Positions 44,333-54,907 of a DNA stretch of 64,000 bases are shown piece by piece; position 1 is the stretch's first letter; each line of letters begins with the position of its first letter. The stretch lies in contig DAMBHY010000004.1 in the NCBI GenBank assembly GCA_032068765.1, positions 124,001-188,000 on the forward strand, given 5' to 3'. Origin of the DNA: DAMBHY01 sp032068765. GTDB taxonomy: Bacteria > Bacteroidota > Bacteroidia > Bacteroidales > Dysgonomonadaceae. The notes under the pieces are model-generated. The model saw nothing but the letters and a program-made list of their open reading frames with translations, did not search any database and was not told the DNA's origin. The translations under genes were made by a program, and so were the position numbers.

Positions 44333-45205
44333 TTACTTCATCTGGTCAAATCCTTGTCCGTAAACCCCGACAACATTGCTTTGTGAGATAAATGCATTGT
44401 GGTCAATTTTCTTTATCATTCTAAAGATTGTTGCAGCTTCCGTTTTTCTAGCAAGTACGATAATCATTTTCTGAGTTTTTTTTGAATACCATCCTGTTCC
44501 TTCAAATATGGTACAACCTCTTCTGAGTTCCGTATTGATTTTGGTAGCTATTTCATCATATTTTGAAGTAAATATAAAAAACTGTACCGATTGTTTCGCA
44601 CCGCTTATCACCATATCTACCGAATAATACAAAACGCCGGTGATGACAAGACCATAAATAATTTTTTCTACGCTATGAAACAAAAACCAAGAACTCAAAA
44701 TGATGATGATATCCACCACCATCAAACCTTGTCCCATGCTCACGTAGCGATATTTGGTGATAATTGAACCGATAATATCCGTTCCCCCTGTAGTAGTATT
44801 TCGGGAATAAACCAATCCCAAACCAGTTCCACAACAAGCTGCTCCTACTACACTCGCAAGCAATGGGTCTACAGTTGGCAAAAGATTCGGCATATATTTC
44901 TCTGCAATTCCTATAAAGAAAGTAAGCCCGAAAGCCCCGAAAACCGTATTCAGAACAAAAGTTTTTCCCAGAATAAACCATGCGAAAACAATCAACACCA
45001 AGTTGACAACGAAAATGGTTATCCAAACGGGAATTCCGGTAGAATAATTGACAAGAAGAGAAATACCCGCCAAACCACCGCTGACAATCTTATTCGGGAT
45101 CAAAAATCCCGTGAGGCCAATGGAGTATATGATTAATCCAAGAACGATTACGAAATAATCGCCCCATTCAAATTTTACGAGATGTTTTCTTGAAAGTATA
45201 TCCAT
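44333..45205 (-). CDS. YitT family membrane protein (DUF161 / DUF2179)
   Basis: A 290-residue protein with about five or six membrane segments in the first 200 residues, including GLIIYSIGLTGFLIPNKIVSGG and the conserved GTGLGLVYSRNTTTGGTDI. A cytosolic C-terminal domain (RRGCTIFEGTGWYSKKTQKMI, split) is the DUF2179 fold. Function is unknown for most members. It starts 11 bases after leuS ends and shares its transcript. Confidence 0.9.
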   Translation of the reverse strand: MDILSRKHLVKFEWGDYFVIVLGLIIYSIGLTGFLIPNKIVSGGLAGISLLVNYSTGIPVWITIFVVNLVLIVFAWFILGKTFVLNTVFGAFGLTFFIGIAEKYMPNLLPTVDPLLASVVGAACCGTGLGLVYSRNTTTGGTDIIGSIITKYRYVSMGQGLMVVDIIIILSSWFLFHSVEKIIYGLVITGVLYYSVDMVISGAKQSVQFFIFTSKYDEIATKINTELRRGCTIFEGTGWYSKKTQKMIIVLARKTEAATIFRMIKKIDHNAFISQSNVVGVYGQGFDQMK

Positions 45206-45216
45206 ATTTTGAAGTT

Positions 45217-47970
45217 TTATAAAACCACATTTACAATCTTCTTCGGTACAATAATTATCTTTTTAGGCGTTTTGTTTTCCAGCCATTTTTGCGAGTCTGC
45301 ATGTTCCAAAACTGTTTTTTCGATATCCTGATTAGTTGCATCTGCCGGAAACTCAATTACAAATCTGGATTTACCATTGAATGAAATTGAATACGGGAAT
45401 GAATCTTCTACCAAGAATTTTTCATTAAAATTCGGCCATTTTGCGTCATTTACTGTAGAATCATTTCCCAAATTGTGCCACATTTCCTCCGCGATGTGCG
45501 GAGCGAAAGGAGCAAGCAGCACAACCAAATCATTTAAAATTGCACGTTTGTTGCATTTCATAGCAGTCAACTCATTCACGCAAATCATGAACGCAGAAAC
45601 AGAAGTATTAAATGAAAAGTTTTGAATATCAGCAGTAACTTTCTTTATCAATTTGTGTAGCGATTTCAATTCTTCTTTTGTCGGTTCGTCATCTGAAATT
45701 ACGAGATTCTCTCCTTGATAAAACAAGTTCCAGAATTTGCGTAAGAAGCGATGCACACCATCAATACCGTTCGTATCCCAAGGTTTGGATTGCTCCAACG
45801 GACCGAGGAACATTTCGTACAATCGCAATGTGTCCGCACCATAATTTTCCACAATATCATCCGGATTTACTACATTGAACATTGATTTGGACATTTTCTC
45901 TATCGCCCACCCACAAACGTATTTTCCATCTTCAATAATAAATTCGGCATTTTTGTATTCCGGTAGCCAGTTTTTGAATTTTTCCATATCCAAAATATCG
46001 TTTGATACGATGTTTACATCCACGTGAATTGGCGTGGTGTCATATTGCGATTTTAAGTTGTAAGAGACAAATTTATTGGTACCCTTGATGCGATATACAA
46101 AGTTGCTCCGTCCCTGAATCATTCCCTGGTTTACCAGTTTTTTGTATGGTTCTTGTTCGCATGAAACACCCAAATCGTACAAGAATTTATTCCAGAAACG
46201 ACTATAAATTAAGTGACCTGTAGCGTGCTCCGTTCCACCGATATACAAATCTACATTACGCCAATATTCATCAGCTTGTTTCGAAACCAGCGCCTCGTTG
46301 TTGTGCGGATCCATGTAACGCAGATAGTATGCTGATGACCCTGCAAACCCGGGCATCGTGGAAAGTTCGTAAGGATAACCTTCGGCAGTATGCCAGTTTT
46401 TAGCACGTCCCAATGGAGGTTCGCCAGATTCCGTAGGAAGAAATTTGTCGATTGCAGGAAGTTCTAGTGGTAGTTGATTTTCATCAATTGTGTATGGCAT
46501 GCCTTCTTTGTAATAAATCGGGAACGGTTCGCCCCAATATCTTTGACGGCTGAAAATCGCATCGCGCAAACGATAATTCACTTTTCGGTAGCCGATTCTT
46601 TTTTGCTGAATGGTTTCGATAGCGAATGGGATGGCTTCCTTCACAGTTTTTCCATTGAGGAAATCTGAATTTGTCATAACGCCTTCTTTCGCGTCAAAAC
46701 TTTCTTCGGAAACGTCACAAGCTTCAATCAATGGAATAATAGGTAAATCAAAATGCTTCGCAAAAGCAAAGTCGCGGCTGTCGTGTGCTGGGACTGCCAT
46801 TATCGCGCCTGTGCCATAACCGGCCAGCACGTAATCGGAAATCCAGATAGGAATTTTTTTTCCTGTGAATGGATGAATTGCATACGAACCCGAGAAAACG
46901 CCTGTTACAGATTTGTCCGCGAGACGTTCACGTTCGGTGCGTTTTTTTGTTATCTCTAAATAATTTTCAACTTCCGTTTTTTGTGTTTCTGAAGTTAATT
47001 GCTCTACTAACTCGCTTTCTGGAGCCAGCACCATAAAGGTTACGCCGAAAATGGTATCCGCCCTAGTTGTAAATATATCAAAATGTATATCATCTGTAGT
47101 TTTGAAATGTATTACCGCACCTTCGGAACGACCGATCCAGTTCTTTTGAGTTTCCTTCAAAGAATCCGACCAATCCAAATTGTCAAGTCCTTCCAGCAAT
47201 CGTTCCGCGTAAGCGGACACGCGCAAACACCACTGACGCATTTTCTTCTGTTCTACAGGAAATCCACCACGAATGGAAACACCTTCGCTGACTTCGTCAT
47301 TAGCCAACACAGTTCCCAGTTGTGCACACCAATTTACCATTGTATCACCAAGATAAGCGATACGATAGTTCATCAATATTTTCTGCTGCTCTTTTTCGGA
47401 TTTCGCGTTCCATTCTTCCGCCGCAAATTGCAATACTTCTGTTGCAGCAACATTCAATCCTTCGGTTCCTTTTTCTGCGAAATGATTGATTAACTCACTA
47501 ATCGGACGCGCTTTCTTCGTATCATTGCAATAGAAGGATTCGAACATTTGGATGAAAGCCCATTGCGTCCATTTGTAATATTTTGAATCGCATGTTTGCA
47601 CTTCACGGCTCCAATCGTAAGAAAATCCTATTTTATCTAACTGCTTACGATAGCGAGCAATGTTTTTTCTTGTAGTAATCGCGGGATGCTGCCCAGTTTG
47701 GATGGCATATTGTTCGGCAGGAAGACCGTAAGCATCGTATCCCATCGGATGCAACACATTGAATCCCTGCAGACGTTTGAATCTCGAAAAAATATCGGAA
47801 GCAATATATCCAAGCGGATGTCCCACGTGCAATCCTGCCCCTGAAGGGTAAGGAAACATGTCCAAAACATAATATTTCGGTTTGGAAACATCTTCCTCCA
47901 CTTTATAGATCTTATTTTCTATCCAGTAATTCTGCCAGCGTTTTTCTATTTCTTTGAAGTTATATTCCAT
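45217..47970 (-). CDS. leuS: Leucyl-tRNA synthetase
   Basis: A 917-residue class I synthetase. FPYPSGAGLHVGHPLGY contains the HIGH motif HVGH at 48-51. The CP1 editing domain shows IFTTRADTIFGVTF and the conserved VPAHDSRD. KMSKSMFNVVNPDD is the KMSKS loop. Both the catalytic and editing sites look intact. It is transcribed with yitT. Confidence 0.97.
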   Translation of the reverse strand: MEYNFKEIEKRWQNYWIENKIYKVEEDVSKPKYYVLDMFPYPSGAGLHVGHPLGYIASDIFSRFKRLQGFNVLHPMGYDAYGLPAEQYAIQTGQHPAITTRKNIARYRKQLDKIGFSYDWSREVQTCDSKYYKWTQWAFIQMFESFYCNDTKKARPISELINHFAEKGTEGLNVAATEVLQFAAEEWNAKSEKEQQKILMNYRIAYLGDTMVNWCAQLGTVLANDEVSEGVSIRGGFPVEQKKMRQWCLRVSAYAERLLEGLDNLDWSDSLKETQKNWIGRSEGAVIHFKTTDDIHFDIFTTRADTIFGVTFMVLAPESELVEQLTSETQKTEVENYLEITKKRTERERLADKSVTGVFSGSYAIHPFTGKKIPIWISDYVLAGYGTGAIMAVPAHDSRDFAFAKHFDLPIIPLIEACDVSEESFDAKEGVMTNSDFLNGKTVKEAIPFAIETIQQKRIGYRKVNYRLRDAIFSRQRYWGEPFPIYYKEGMPYTIDENQLPLELPAIDKFLPTESGEPPLGRAKNWHTAEGYPYELSTMPGFAGSSAYYLRYMDPHNNEALVSKQADEYWRNVDLYIGGTEHATGHLIYSRFWNKFLYDLGVSCEQEPYKKLVNQGMIQGRSNFVYRIKGTNKFVSYNLKSQYDTTPIHVDVNIVSNDILDMEKFKNWLPEYKNAEFIIEDGKYVCGWAIEKMSKSMFNVVNPDDIVENYGADTLRLYEMFLGPLEQSKPWDTNGIDGVHRFLRKFWNLFYQGENLVISDDEPTKEELKSLHKLIKKVTADIQNFSFNTSVSAFMICVNELTAMKCNKRAILNDLVVLLAPFAPHIAEEMWHNLGNDSTVNDAKWPNFNEKFLVEDSFPYSISFNGKSRFVIEFPADATNQDIEKTVLEHADSQKWLENKTPKKIIIVPKKIVNVVL

Positions 47971-47996
47971 TATATTAATCTTTTAAATCGGGCGTA

Positions 47997-48004
47997 CAAA
48001 GATA
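47997..48004 (-). promoter_or_regulatory. -7 promoter box of leuS-yitT
   Basis: On the minus strand TATCTTTG (plus-strand caaagata) lies 27 bases before leuS. Confidence 0.5.
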
Positions 48005-48614
48005 ATTATTTATTAAAGAATAATCAGTTTCATTCTATATTAATTGACAGCTTTACACGAGAACTGTATTTGCCAAAAACAATATATTCTCATTGTTTTT
48101 CGATAATTTTATTTTTTATAAATTATTGTATTGTCACGTTGAATTAAAAATAAAATCAACAGACACAAAACAAAAAAAAGCATTTGCAATTCTTTGATTT
48201 TGCCTGGCATTTATTGTATATTTTATATATTTTACAACCTCTCTGTTTAATGGATTTAAATCAGCAAGTAAAACACAAGTAGTTATTAGGAAAATAAATA
48301 TATTCCCCCTTAAACATAGTAAATAGACGTCATTCGATTTAGTACATTATTAGCCATTTGCAAGGGATTATATTGCCAGCTGGGTGATATTTTGATATGT
48401 CACAAAGATTACATTATTAATAATTGAATATATAATTATGAAGCAGACAAACAAAAAATCTCTGATTCATTTTTTCTTATCAATTGACTATGTTTTCTTA
48501 ATTTTGCTAAAACAATTTCCGAAGCTGATTAAAATCCATATAGATAATTCGCTATTATTCTACTAGTAATAGCTCTAATTCTGTCTATATTTTTAATAAA
48601 AAAAACAATAAATA
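48005..48614. other. Long AT-rich intergenic region
   Basis: About 610 bases with no supported gene. It is very AT-rich. A 42-codon open frame at 48438-48566 (MKQTNKKSLIHFFLS...) has no clear support. No tRNA, repeat or riboswitch pattern was recognised. Confidence 0.5.
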
Positions 48615-49580
48615 ATGAAACATCTTGAAGCTGGATTTTATGGCAACAACAGTTTTTGCCGCTATCTAGGAATGACTTTGGCTATCTTCTTCGGCGTAGC
48701 TTCTATAGGACAAATACCACTATTGATAGTACTTTTTGTAAAAGGATTTTCAGCAGATAGAAATTTAGCTGAAGCTTCAGCTAATACCATGGATTTTTCT
48801 CAATACGGAATTTCCAATAATCTTGGATTATTTCTAATGCTTTTGAGTTTTGTAGCTTGCTTTTTTGGTTTTTGGCTGCTTATTAAACCAATTCACAAAA
48901 GAACAATGTTGCAAACCATTAACGGAGGACGAAAAATCAGGTGGAATCACATTGCAATGGGCGCACTGATTTGGGGTATAATTTCAATAACTATGACGTG
49001 GATAGATTATACTCAAAATCCGGAGAATTATGTATTACAATTTGACGCTATAAAATTTGGAGCACTGCTTTTAATTGTCCTGACGATTCTACTGATTCAG
49101 ACATCTTTTGAAGAAGTTTTTTTTAGAGGTTATCTTTCCCAGGGAATTGCACAAAAAAGCAGAAACCGATGGGTCGTTTTGATAGTTGTTTCAGTTGTAT
49201 TTGGTTTACTACATAGTGATAATCCTGAAGTTAAAGAATATGGATTTCTGCTTGCTATGCCGCAGTATATTATTATGGGATTAATTTTAGGCATTATGTC
49301 TATTGTAGATGATGGAATCGAAACAGCAATGGGAATGCACTTTGCCAATAATGCGATAGCAGCATTAATTACTACTAACAAAGCTTCAGCAATTCAAACA
49401 GATGCAATATTTGAGGCGGTAAATGTCGATCTAAGAATGATTGACAATGTTTATACTGCAATTGCAGGACTTATCGCTTTATTGATTTTATCTCTAATAT
49501 TCAAATGGGATTTCTCCATTATAAATAAAAAAATTGAACCCGAAACTCCGTCGATTCCCGTTTCATTTTTAGCACAATAA
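48615..49580 (+). CDS. CPBP family intramembrane metalloprotease
   Basis: A 321-residue membrane protein with about eight hydrophobic segments. The CPBP/Abi signature is complete: EEVFFRG with Glu166, Glu167 and Arg171; FGLLH with His200; and MGMHFANNA with His242. Family members include CAAX prenyl proteases and bacteriocin self-immunity proteins. The substrate is unknown. The preceding intergenic region is unusually long, so regulation may lie there. Confidence 0.9.
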   Translation: MKHLEAGFYGNNSFCRYLGMTLAIFFGVASIGQIPLLIVLFVKGFSADRNLAEASANTMDFSQYGISNNLGLFLMLLSFVACFFGFWLLIKPIHKRTMLQTINGGRKIRWNHIAMGALIWGIISITMTWIDYTQNPENYVLQFDAIKFGALLLIVLTILLIQTSFEEVFFRGYLSQGIAQKSRNRWVVLIVVSVVFGLLHSDNPEVKEYGFLLAMPQYIIMGLILGIMSIVDDGIETAMGMHFANNAIAALITTNKASAIQTDAIFEAVNVDLRMIDNVYTAIAGLIALLILSLIFKWDFSIINKKIEPETPSIPVSFLAQ

Positions 49581-49583
49581 AAC

Positions 49584-49612
49584 TTTGTTTTTAGAATAAA
49601 TATGTATCTTTG
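49584..49612 (+). promoter_or_regulatory. Promoter of the nfeD-floA operon
   Basis: TTTG at 49584-49587 and TATCTTTG at 49605-49612 are separated by 17 bases, slightly short. The -7 box lies 27 bases before the nfeD ATG. Confidence 0.5.
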
Positions 49613-49639
49613 AAATAATAACTATCTAACCTGTTGTTT

Positions 49640-50128
49640 ATGACACTCGAAATACTTTTTGTCGGCGGCGTAATTTTAATCGGAATAATTTTCATCATGA
49701 TTGAAATCTTTCTTTTGCCTGGTGTAAGCCTCTCCGGAATTACGGGAGGCATCCTACTTGCAGGAGGTATTATTTACAGCTACCTATATGTTAGTATGAC
49801 TGGTGGACATATCGCTCTTGCGGCGACTATCATTGTTTTTTTGATTACACTTATTATTCTGATTCGCTCAAAATCGCTTCGTAAAATCGCTTTAAAAACA
49901 GAAATTAAAGAAACTGTAGATAACAGCGAGTTGACAAAAGTTGATGTGGGAGATCAAGGTAAAACAATTTCCCGCCTCAACCCAATGGGTAAAGTAATGG
50001 TAAATAATACTATTATGGAAGCAAAATCATTAGAGGGGGAGATGATCGATGAAGATTCTGAAATTGTCATAATAAAAATCAATTCCAACAACGTGATTGT
50101 AAAAAAATCATTCAATAATAATAACTAA
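49640..50128 (+). CDS. NfeD-like membrane protein
   Basis: A 162-residue protein with three membrane segments in the first ~75 residues (for example VILIGIIFIMIEIFLLPGV). A C-terminal OB-fold follows (VGDQGKTISRLNPMGKVMVNN). Short NfeD proteins partner with flotillin-like proteins, and floA follows three bases later. The ATG at 49640 is preferred over a TTG six bases upstream. Confidence 0.88.
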   Translation: MTLEILFVGGVILIGIIFIMIEIFLLPGVSLSGITGGILLAGGIIYSYLYVSMTGGHIALAATIIVFLITLIILIRSKSLRKIALKTEIKETVDNSELTKVDVGDQGKTISRLNPMGKVMVNNTIMEAKSLEGEMIDEDSEIVIIKINSNNVIVKKSFNNNN

Positions 50129-50131
50129 CTT

Positions 50132-51121
50132 ATGGGAACATTACAAATTATTGCTATTGCGGCAATTATTATTTTCTTTCTAACGTTTTTCCATTATGTA
50201 CCTTTTTTCTTATGGATTAACGCGCTCTCGGCTGGTGTAAATATCTCACTTGTACAACTTTTCTTAATGCGCCTGAGACGAGTACCACCTCACACAATCG
50301 TTTACGCAATGATTGAAGCACACAAAGCTGGTTTAAACAACGTTACCCGAGACAATCTTGAAGCTCACTATCTTGCAGGAGGACATGTTGAAAAAGTAGT
50401 TCACGCTCTGGTTTCTGCATCTAAGGCAAATATTGATTTGCCTTTCCAGATGGCAACTGCTATTGATTTAGCAGGGCGCGATGTATTGCAGGCCGTTCAG
50501 ATGTCGGTAAATCCAAAAGTAATTGATACTCCTCCTGTTACTGCAGTTGCGATTGATGGCATTCAGCTTATTGCAAAAGCGCGCGTAACTGTTCGTGCTA
50601 ATATCAAACAATTAGTTGGTGGTGCCGGAGAAGAGACAATTCTTGCTCGCGTTGGTGAAGGAATTGTATCATCTATTGGTTCGGCAACATCCCACAAATC
50701 CGTTTTGGAAAATCCGGATTCAATCTCAAAACTTGTATTAAAAAAAGGATTAGATGCAGGAACTGCTTTCGAAATATTATCCATTGATATTGCAGATATT
50801 GATATAGGTAAAAATATTGGTGCTGTTTTACAAATGGATCAGGCGCAAGCTGACAAAAATATCGCTCAAGCTCGTGCTGAAGAAAGACGTGCTATGGCAA
50901 TAGCTCAGGAACAGGAAATGAAAGCGAAAGCTCAGGAAGCGCGTGCTAAAGTTATTGAAGCGGAAGCAGAAATTCCAAGGGCATTGGCAGATGCTTTCCG
51001 TTCAGGGAACTTGGGTGTAATGGATTATTATCGTTTACAAAATATTCAAGCAGACACTGAAATGCGAGAAAATATAGCGAAACCTCAAAACAACAATGAC
51101 ACTTATAAAACTACAAAATAA
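50132..51121 (+). CDS. floA: Flotillin-like protein FloA
   Basis: A 329-residue SPFH protein with an N-terminal membrane-inserted hydrophobic stretch (about 5-45). Family blocks are LSAGVNISLVQLFLMRLRRVP, split, GRDVLQAVQMSVNPKVIDTPP and QLVGGAGEETILARVGEGIV. An Ala/Glu-rich coiled coil (about 235-290) follows. It organises membrane microdomains. The last base of its stop overlaps the next ATG. Confidence 0.95.
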   Translation: MGTLQIIAIAAIIIFFLTFFHYVPFFLWINALSAGVNISLVQLFLMRLRRVPPHTIVYAMIEAHKAGLNNVTRDNLEAHYLAGGHVEKVVHALVSASKANIDLPFQMATAIDLAGRDVLQAVQMSVNPKVIDTPPVTAVAIDGIQLIAKARVTVRANIKQLVGGAGEETILARVGEGIVSSIGSATSHKSVLENPDSISKLVLKKGLDAGTAFEILSIDIADIDIGKNIGAVLQMDQAQADKNIAQARAEERRAMAIAQEQEMKAKAQEARAKVIEAEAEIPRALADAFRSGNLGVMDYYRLQNIQADTEMRENIAKPQNNNDTYKTTK

Positions 51122-51987
51122 TGCGTGTAATTCCAGAATCTGAGTTAATCATAAATTCGGATGGCAGTGCTTTCCATCTTCACATTACTCCCGAACAACT
51201 TTCGGATAAAATTATAATGATGGGTGATCCCGACAGAGTTACCCAAACTGCGAAGTTCTTTGATAGCATCGAATGTGATGTTCAAAGCAGAGAATTTCAT
51301 ACCATAACAGGAGTTTATAAAGGCAAAAGAATTACAGCTTTGTCACATGGAATAGGTACTGATAACATCGATATCGTTTTGACGGAACTTGATGCTTTAG
51401 CAAATATTGATTTTAAAACTCGACAAGTAAAATCTGAATTTAAACAACTCGAAATGGTGAGAGTTGGAACTTCAGGCGGTTTACAAACGAATTGCCCTGT
51501 CGGCTCGTATGTAGTTGCTGAAAAGTCAATAGGATTTGACAGCGTGCTCCATTACTACGAAAATTCTGTAGCAGTAAGAGATACGGAGTTTGAAGAAGGA
51601 TTTATCAAATATGTCAATTGGTCCTCCACAAATTCGAGACCATATGTCGTAAATTCCAATGAAGAGTTGGTGCAAAGAATAGGTTACGATATGATAAAGG
51701 GCGTCACCATTTCTGCAGTAGGATTTTATGGGCCGCAAGGACGACATGTGAGACTGCCTTTAGCATATCCTGAACTTAATTCTAAAATCGAGTCGTTCCG
51801 TCATAATGATTATGCGATAACTAATTATGAAATGGAAAGCTCCGCTATCGCGGGACTTGCCAAAATGATGGGTCATAAAGCCATGACAGTATGCGCCATC
51901 ATCGCTAACCGTGTAGCTCTAGAATCCAACGCGAACTACAAAGGTTCTACAGAAGATTTAATTCAAATTGTGTTAGGAAGAATTTAA
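51121..51987 (+). CDS. Nucleoside phosphorylase, uridine phosphorylase-like
   Basis: A 288-residue NP-I family enzyme. Visible blocks are IMMGDPDRV (phosphate-binding loop), VGTSGGLQTN, and NYEMESSAIAGLAKMMGHKA with the Met-Glu that binds ribose. The family cleaves nucleosides with phosphate; pyrimidine (uridine) specificity is likely but not certain. It overlaps floA by one base, so it is in the nfeD-floA transcript. Confidence 0.87.
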   Translation: MRVIPESELIINSDGSAFHLHITPEQLSDKIIMMGDPDRVTQTAKFFDSIECDVQSREFHTITGVYKGKRITALSHGIGTDNIDIVLTELDALANIDFKTRQVKSEFKQLEMVRVGTSGGLQTNCPVGSYVVAEKSIGFDSVLHYYENSVAVRDTEFEEGFIKYVNWSSTNSRPYVVNSNEELVQRIGYDMIKGVTISAVGFYGPQGRHVRLPLAYPELNSKIESFRHNDYAITNYEMESSAIAGLAKMMGHKAMTVCAIIANRVALESNANYKGSTEDLIQIVLGRI

Positions 51988-52014
51988 CAATCCTTTTTAT
52001 AAATATTATTTATC

Positions 52015-54828
52015 ATGAGAAAAAATTTAGTTTCAATTTTCTTATTATTCGTTTCGGCGGTTTGCTGGGCACAACAATTACAGCCGTTGCCAATAGACAA
52101 AAACGTACGTAAAGGCGTTTTACCTAATGGATTAACTTACTACATCCGCCACAACAGTCTGCCGGAAAATAGAGCCGATTTTTATATCGCTCAAAAAGTA
52201 GGTTCAATGATGGAAGAAGACAATCAAGCCGGTTTGGCTCACTTCCTTGAACACATGGCATTTAATGGAACAACAAACTTTCCTGATAAAAAAATGCTAA
52301 ATTATCTTGAACACAACGGCGTTAAATTCGGTACAAATGTAAATGCTTACACTTCTTTTGACGAGACTGTTTATAACATTTCAGATGTTCCAACAACAAA
52401 CCCACGTCTGATAGATTCATGCTTACTTGTACTCTATGACTGGTCTAACGGAATAACATTAAAGACCGAAGAAATCGACAAAGAACGTGGTGTAATCCGT
52501 GAAGAATGGCGTACACGAGGTGGCGCACAACAGCGCATTTTGGAAAAAATGCTTCCAATTATGTATAAAGACAGCAAATACGCCAACCGTATGCCTATCG
52601 GTAATATTGACATCATCAACAACTTCAAACCTGAAGAAATACGTTCATACTATAAAAAATGGTATCGTCCCGATTTGCAAGCAATTATTATTGTCGGTGA
52701 TATTGATGCTGACAAAATGGAAGCCAAAGTAAAAGATCTTTTCGGCAAAATTCCTGCAGCAGTAAATCCTGCAAAAAGAGAATACTATGATGTTCCTAAT
52801 AATAAAGAACCGGTTGTAGGCATAGTTACTGATCCTGAAGCTACTCGTACTCAAATCATTATGGCCTACAAACACGAGGTTATTCCTCAGGAAGTGAAAG
52901 AAAGTCAGGCTGGTTTATTGGTAGATTATCTAAAATCCGCTGCTGCACAAATGATGAATCAACGTTTTTCTGAAATAACTCAGAAACCAAATGCACCATT
53001 CATAATGGCAGGCGCCTACGACGGAAATTATTTAGTAGCCAAAACAAAGGACGCATGGACAGTTTTTGCTAATGCGGAAGAATCAAAAATCAAAGATGCT
53101 GTAGCTGCTTTGATTCGTGAAACAGAACGCATGAAACGCTTTGGATTTACCGCAAGTGAATACGCGCGTACACGCGAAAATATTCTTAAAGAATACGAAA
53201 ATGCATATAACAATCGAGAAAAAGTTGAAAACAACAGATATGTGCAAGAATATGTAGACAACTTTATTAATTACAGTGCTATACCGGGAATTGAATATGA
53301 ATACAATACATTGAAAACAATGGCACCAAGTATTCCGGTAGAAGCAGTTAATCAAATGGTGAAACAACTAGTTGGCGAAGACAATTTGATTGTGATGATT
53401 AATGGTCCTCAAAAGGAAGGTTTGACTTATCCAACTGAAAAGGAAATCTTACCGATTATTTCTCAAGTAAAAGCAGAAAAAATTGAAGCTTACAATGAGG
53501 AAGTTTCAAATGAACCATTGATTCAAACTCCTCCAACTCCAGGTAAAATCTCTAAAATTGAAAAAAATGACCAATTGGGTACGACTGTTTGGACTTTGGA
53601 AAACGGAATGAAAGTAGTTTTGAAACAGACCAATTTCAAAGATGATGAAATTATGATGGTAGCAAACAGCGTTGGTGGATATTCGCAATACCTTCAAAGC
53701 GAAACAATAAATGCTAAAAACATCAATTCTGTTGCAAATTTGGGAGGTGTAGGTAGCTTCAGCGCTACAAATCTTGTGAAAGCATTAGCAGGTAAAAATG
53801 CTACTGCAAGACCAACGATTAATTTGACTACACAAGGTTTCACAGGAAGTTCATCTATCAAGGATTTTGAAACTATGTTGCAACTTGTTTACCTTTATTT
53901 TACTTCACCTCGTATGGACAATGACGCTTTTAAAGCTTATATACAACGTTCGGTTGCACAATTGAAAAATCTCGAAGCAGAACCAATGGTTGCATTTAGT
54001 GATAACATCACAAAAGCAATGTATGGTGATAATCCTCTTGTTCGTCGCATGAAAGTTGAAGATATCGAAAAAATCGACTATCAACGTACAATGGAAATGT
54101 ACAAACAGCTTTTTATCAATCCTGGAAGTTTCACTTTTACATTTGTAGGAAATATTGACGAAGCAAAAGTAAAACCTGTAGTCGAACAATATCTTGCATC
54201 TTTGAAAGGACAAGCAGTAAAAGGGGAATTCTTGAAAGTTCCGATGGATTTGGTTAAAGGAAAACAAAATAATGTTTTCCAACGCGAGATGAAAACACCA
54301 AAAGCGTCAGTATTCGATTTATTCAGCGGTAAAATGGATAGAAATTTAAAAAATACCATTACGATGAGTATACTTGATCAGATTATGGATATAGTTTACA
54401 CAGAAAAGATTCGAGAAGATGAAGGCGGTACTTATGGTGTGAGCACAAGAGGTTCTATCGCTCGCTATCCTGAAAATCAAACTACTTTAGAAATATTCTT
54501 TGATACTGATCCAGCTAAAGCTGAAAAGTTAAACGGCATCGCTAAACGCGAATTGGCAGAGATTGCAAAGAATGGCCCTCGCACAGCAGATTTCAATAAA
54601 GTGAAAGAATACATGGTGAAAGCTTATAACGAAAAGCTAAAAGAAAATAACTACTGGCTTGGAGTTTTAAACACCAAATATTTCTACAACGAAGATTACC
54701 ACAGTGACTATCTGAAGACGTTGAATTCTATCACTGCAAATGATGTAAAGAGTTTGGTGAACAATCTTCTTTCACAAGGCAACGAAGCTGTAGTAGTAAT
54801 GATGCCAAAAGAAGCTGCAAAGCAATAA
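52015..54828 (+). CDS. M16 family zinc peptidase (two-domain, secreted)
   Basis: A 937-residue insulinase-type protease with a signal peptide (about 1-19, ending CWA). The inverted zinc motif HFLEH is at 76-80, and the third ligand is likely Glu157 in IDKERGV. A second, inactive M16 half begins near residue 515 (TTVWTLENGMKVVLKQTNF, split), giving the usual clamshell. It degrades peptides in the periplasm. It starts 27 bases after the phosphorylase gene and ends at a strong palindrome. Confidence 0.94.
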   Translation: MRKNLVSIFLLFVSAVCWAQQLQPLPIDKNVRKGVLPNGLTYYIRHNSLPENRADFYIAQKVGSMMEEDNQAGLAHFLEHMAFNGTTNFPDKKMLNYLEHNGVKFGTNVNAYTSFDETVYNISDVPTTNPRLIDSCLLVLYDWSNGITLKTEEIDKERGVIREEWRTRGGAQQRILEKMLPIMYKDSKYANRMPIGNIDIINNFKPEEIRSYYKKWYRPDLQAIIIVGDIDADKMEAKVKDLFGKIPAAVNPAKREYYDVPNNKEPVVGIVTDPEATRTQIIMAYKHEVIPQEVKESQAGLLVDYLKSAAAQMMNQRFSEITQKPNAPFIMAGAYDGNYLVAKTKDAWTVFANAEESKIKDAVAALIRETERMKRFGFTASEYARTRENILKEYENAYNNREKVENNRYVQEYVDNFINYSAIPGIEYEYNTLKTMAPSIPVEAVNQMVKQLVGEDNLIVMINGPQKEGLTYPTEKEILPIISQVKAEKIEAYNEEVSNEPLIQTPPTPGKISKIEKNDQLGTTVWTLENGMKVVLKQTNFKDDEIMMVANSVGGYSQYLQSETINAKNINSVANLGGVGSFSATNLVKALAGKNATARPTINLTTQGFTGSSSIKDFETMLQLVYLYFTSPRMDNDAFKAYIQRSVAQLKNLEAEPMVAFSDNITKAMYGDNPLVRRMKVEDIEKIDYQRTMEMYKQLFINPGSFTFTFVGNIDEAKVKPVVEQYLASLKGQAVKGEFLKVPMDLVKGKQNNVFQREMKTPKASVFDLFSGKMDRNLKNTITMSILDQIMDIVYTEKIREDEGGTYGVSTRGSIARYPENQTTLEIFFDTDPAKAEKLNGIAKRELAEIAKNGPRTADFNKVKEYMVKAYNEKLKENNYWLGVLNTKYFYNEDYHSDYLKTLNSITANDVKSLVNNLLSQGNEAVVVMMPKEAAKQ

Positions 54829-54865
54829 GAAAGAAACTAGATATCAAAAAAACAGAACATTGATA

Positions 54866-54907
54866 TGAACCCCAAAAGTTTTTTCTAACTTTTGGGGTTC
54901 ATTTTTT
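54866..54907 (+). terminator. Strong hairpin after the M16 gene (terminator or IS-end pair)
   Basis: Perfect 15-bp arms TGAACCCCAAAAGTT (54866-54880) and AACTTTTGGGGTTCA (54887-54901) with a 6-base loop are followed by TTTTTT. It would work as a terminator. Its arms also look like insertion-sequence ends. Confidence 0.7.

Noticed and set aside
48438..48566. 42-codon open frame as a small membrane protein gene
   Set aside because: It has low complexity, no promoter or start context, and lies in very AT-rich DNA where such frames arise by chance.
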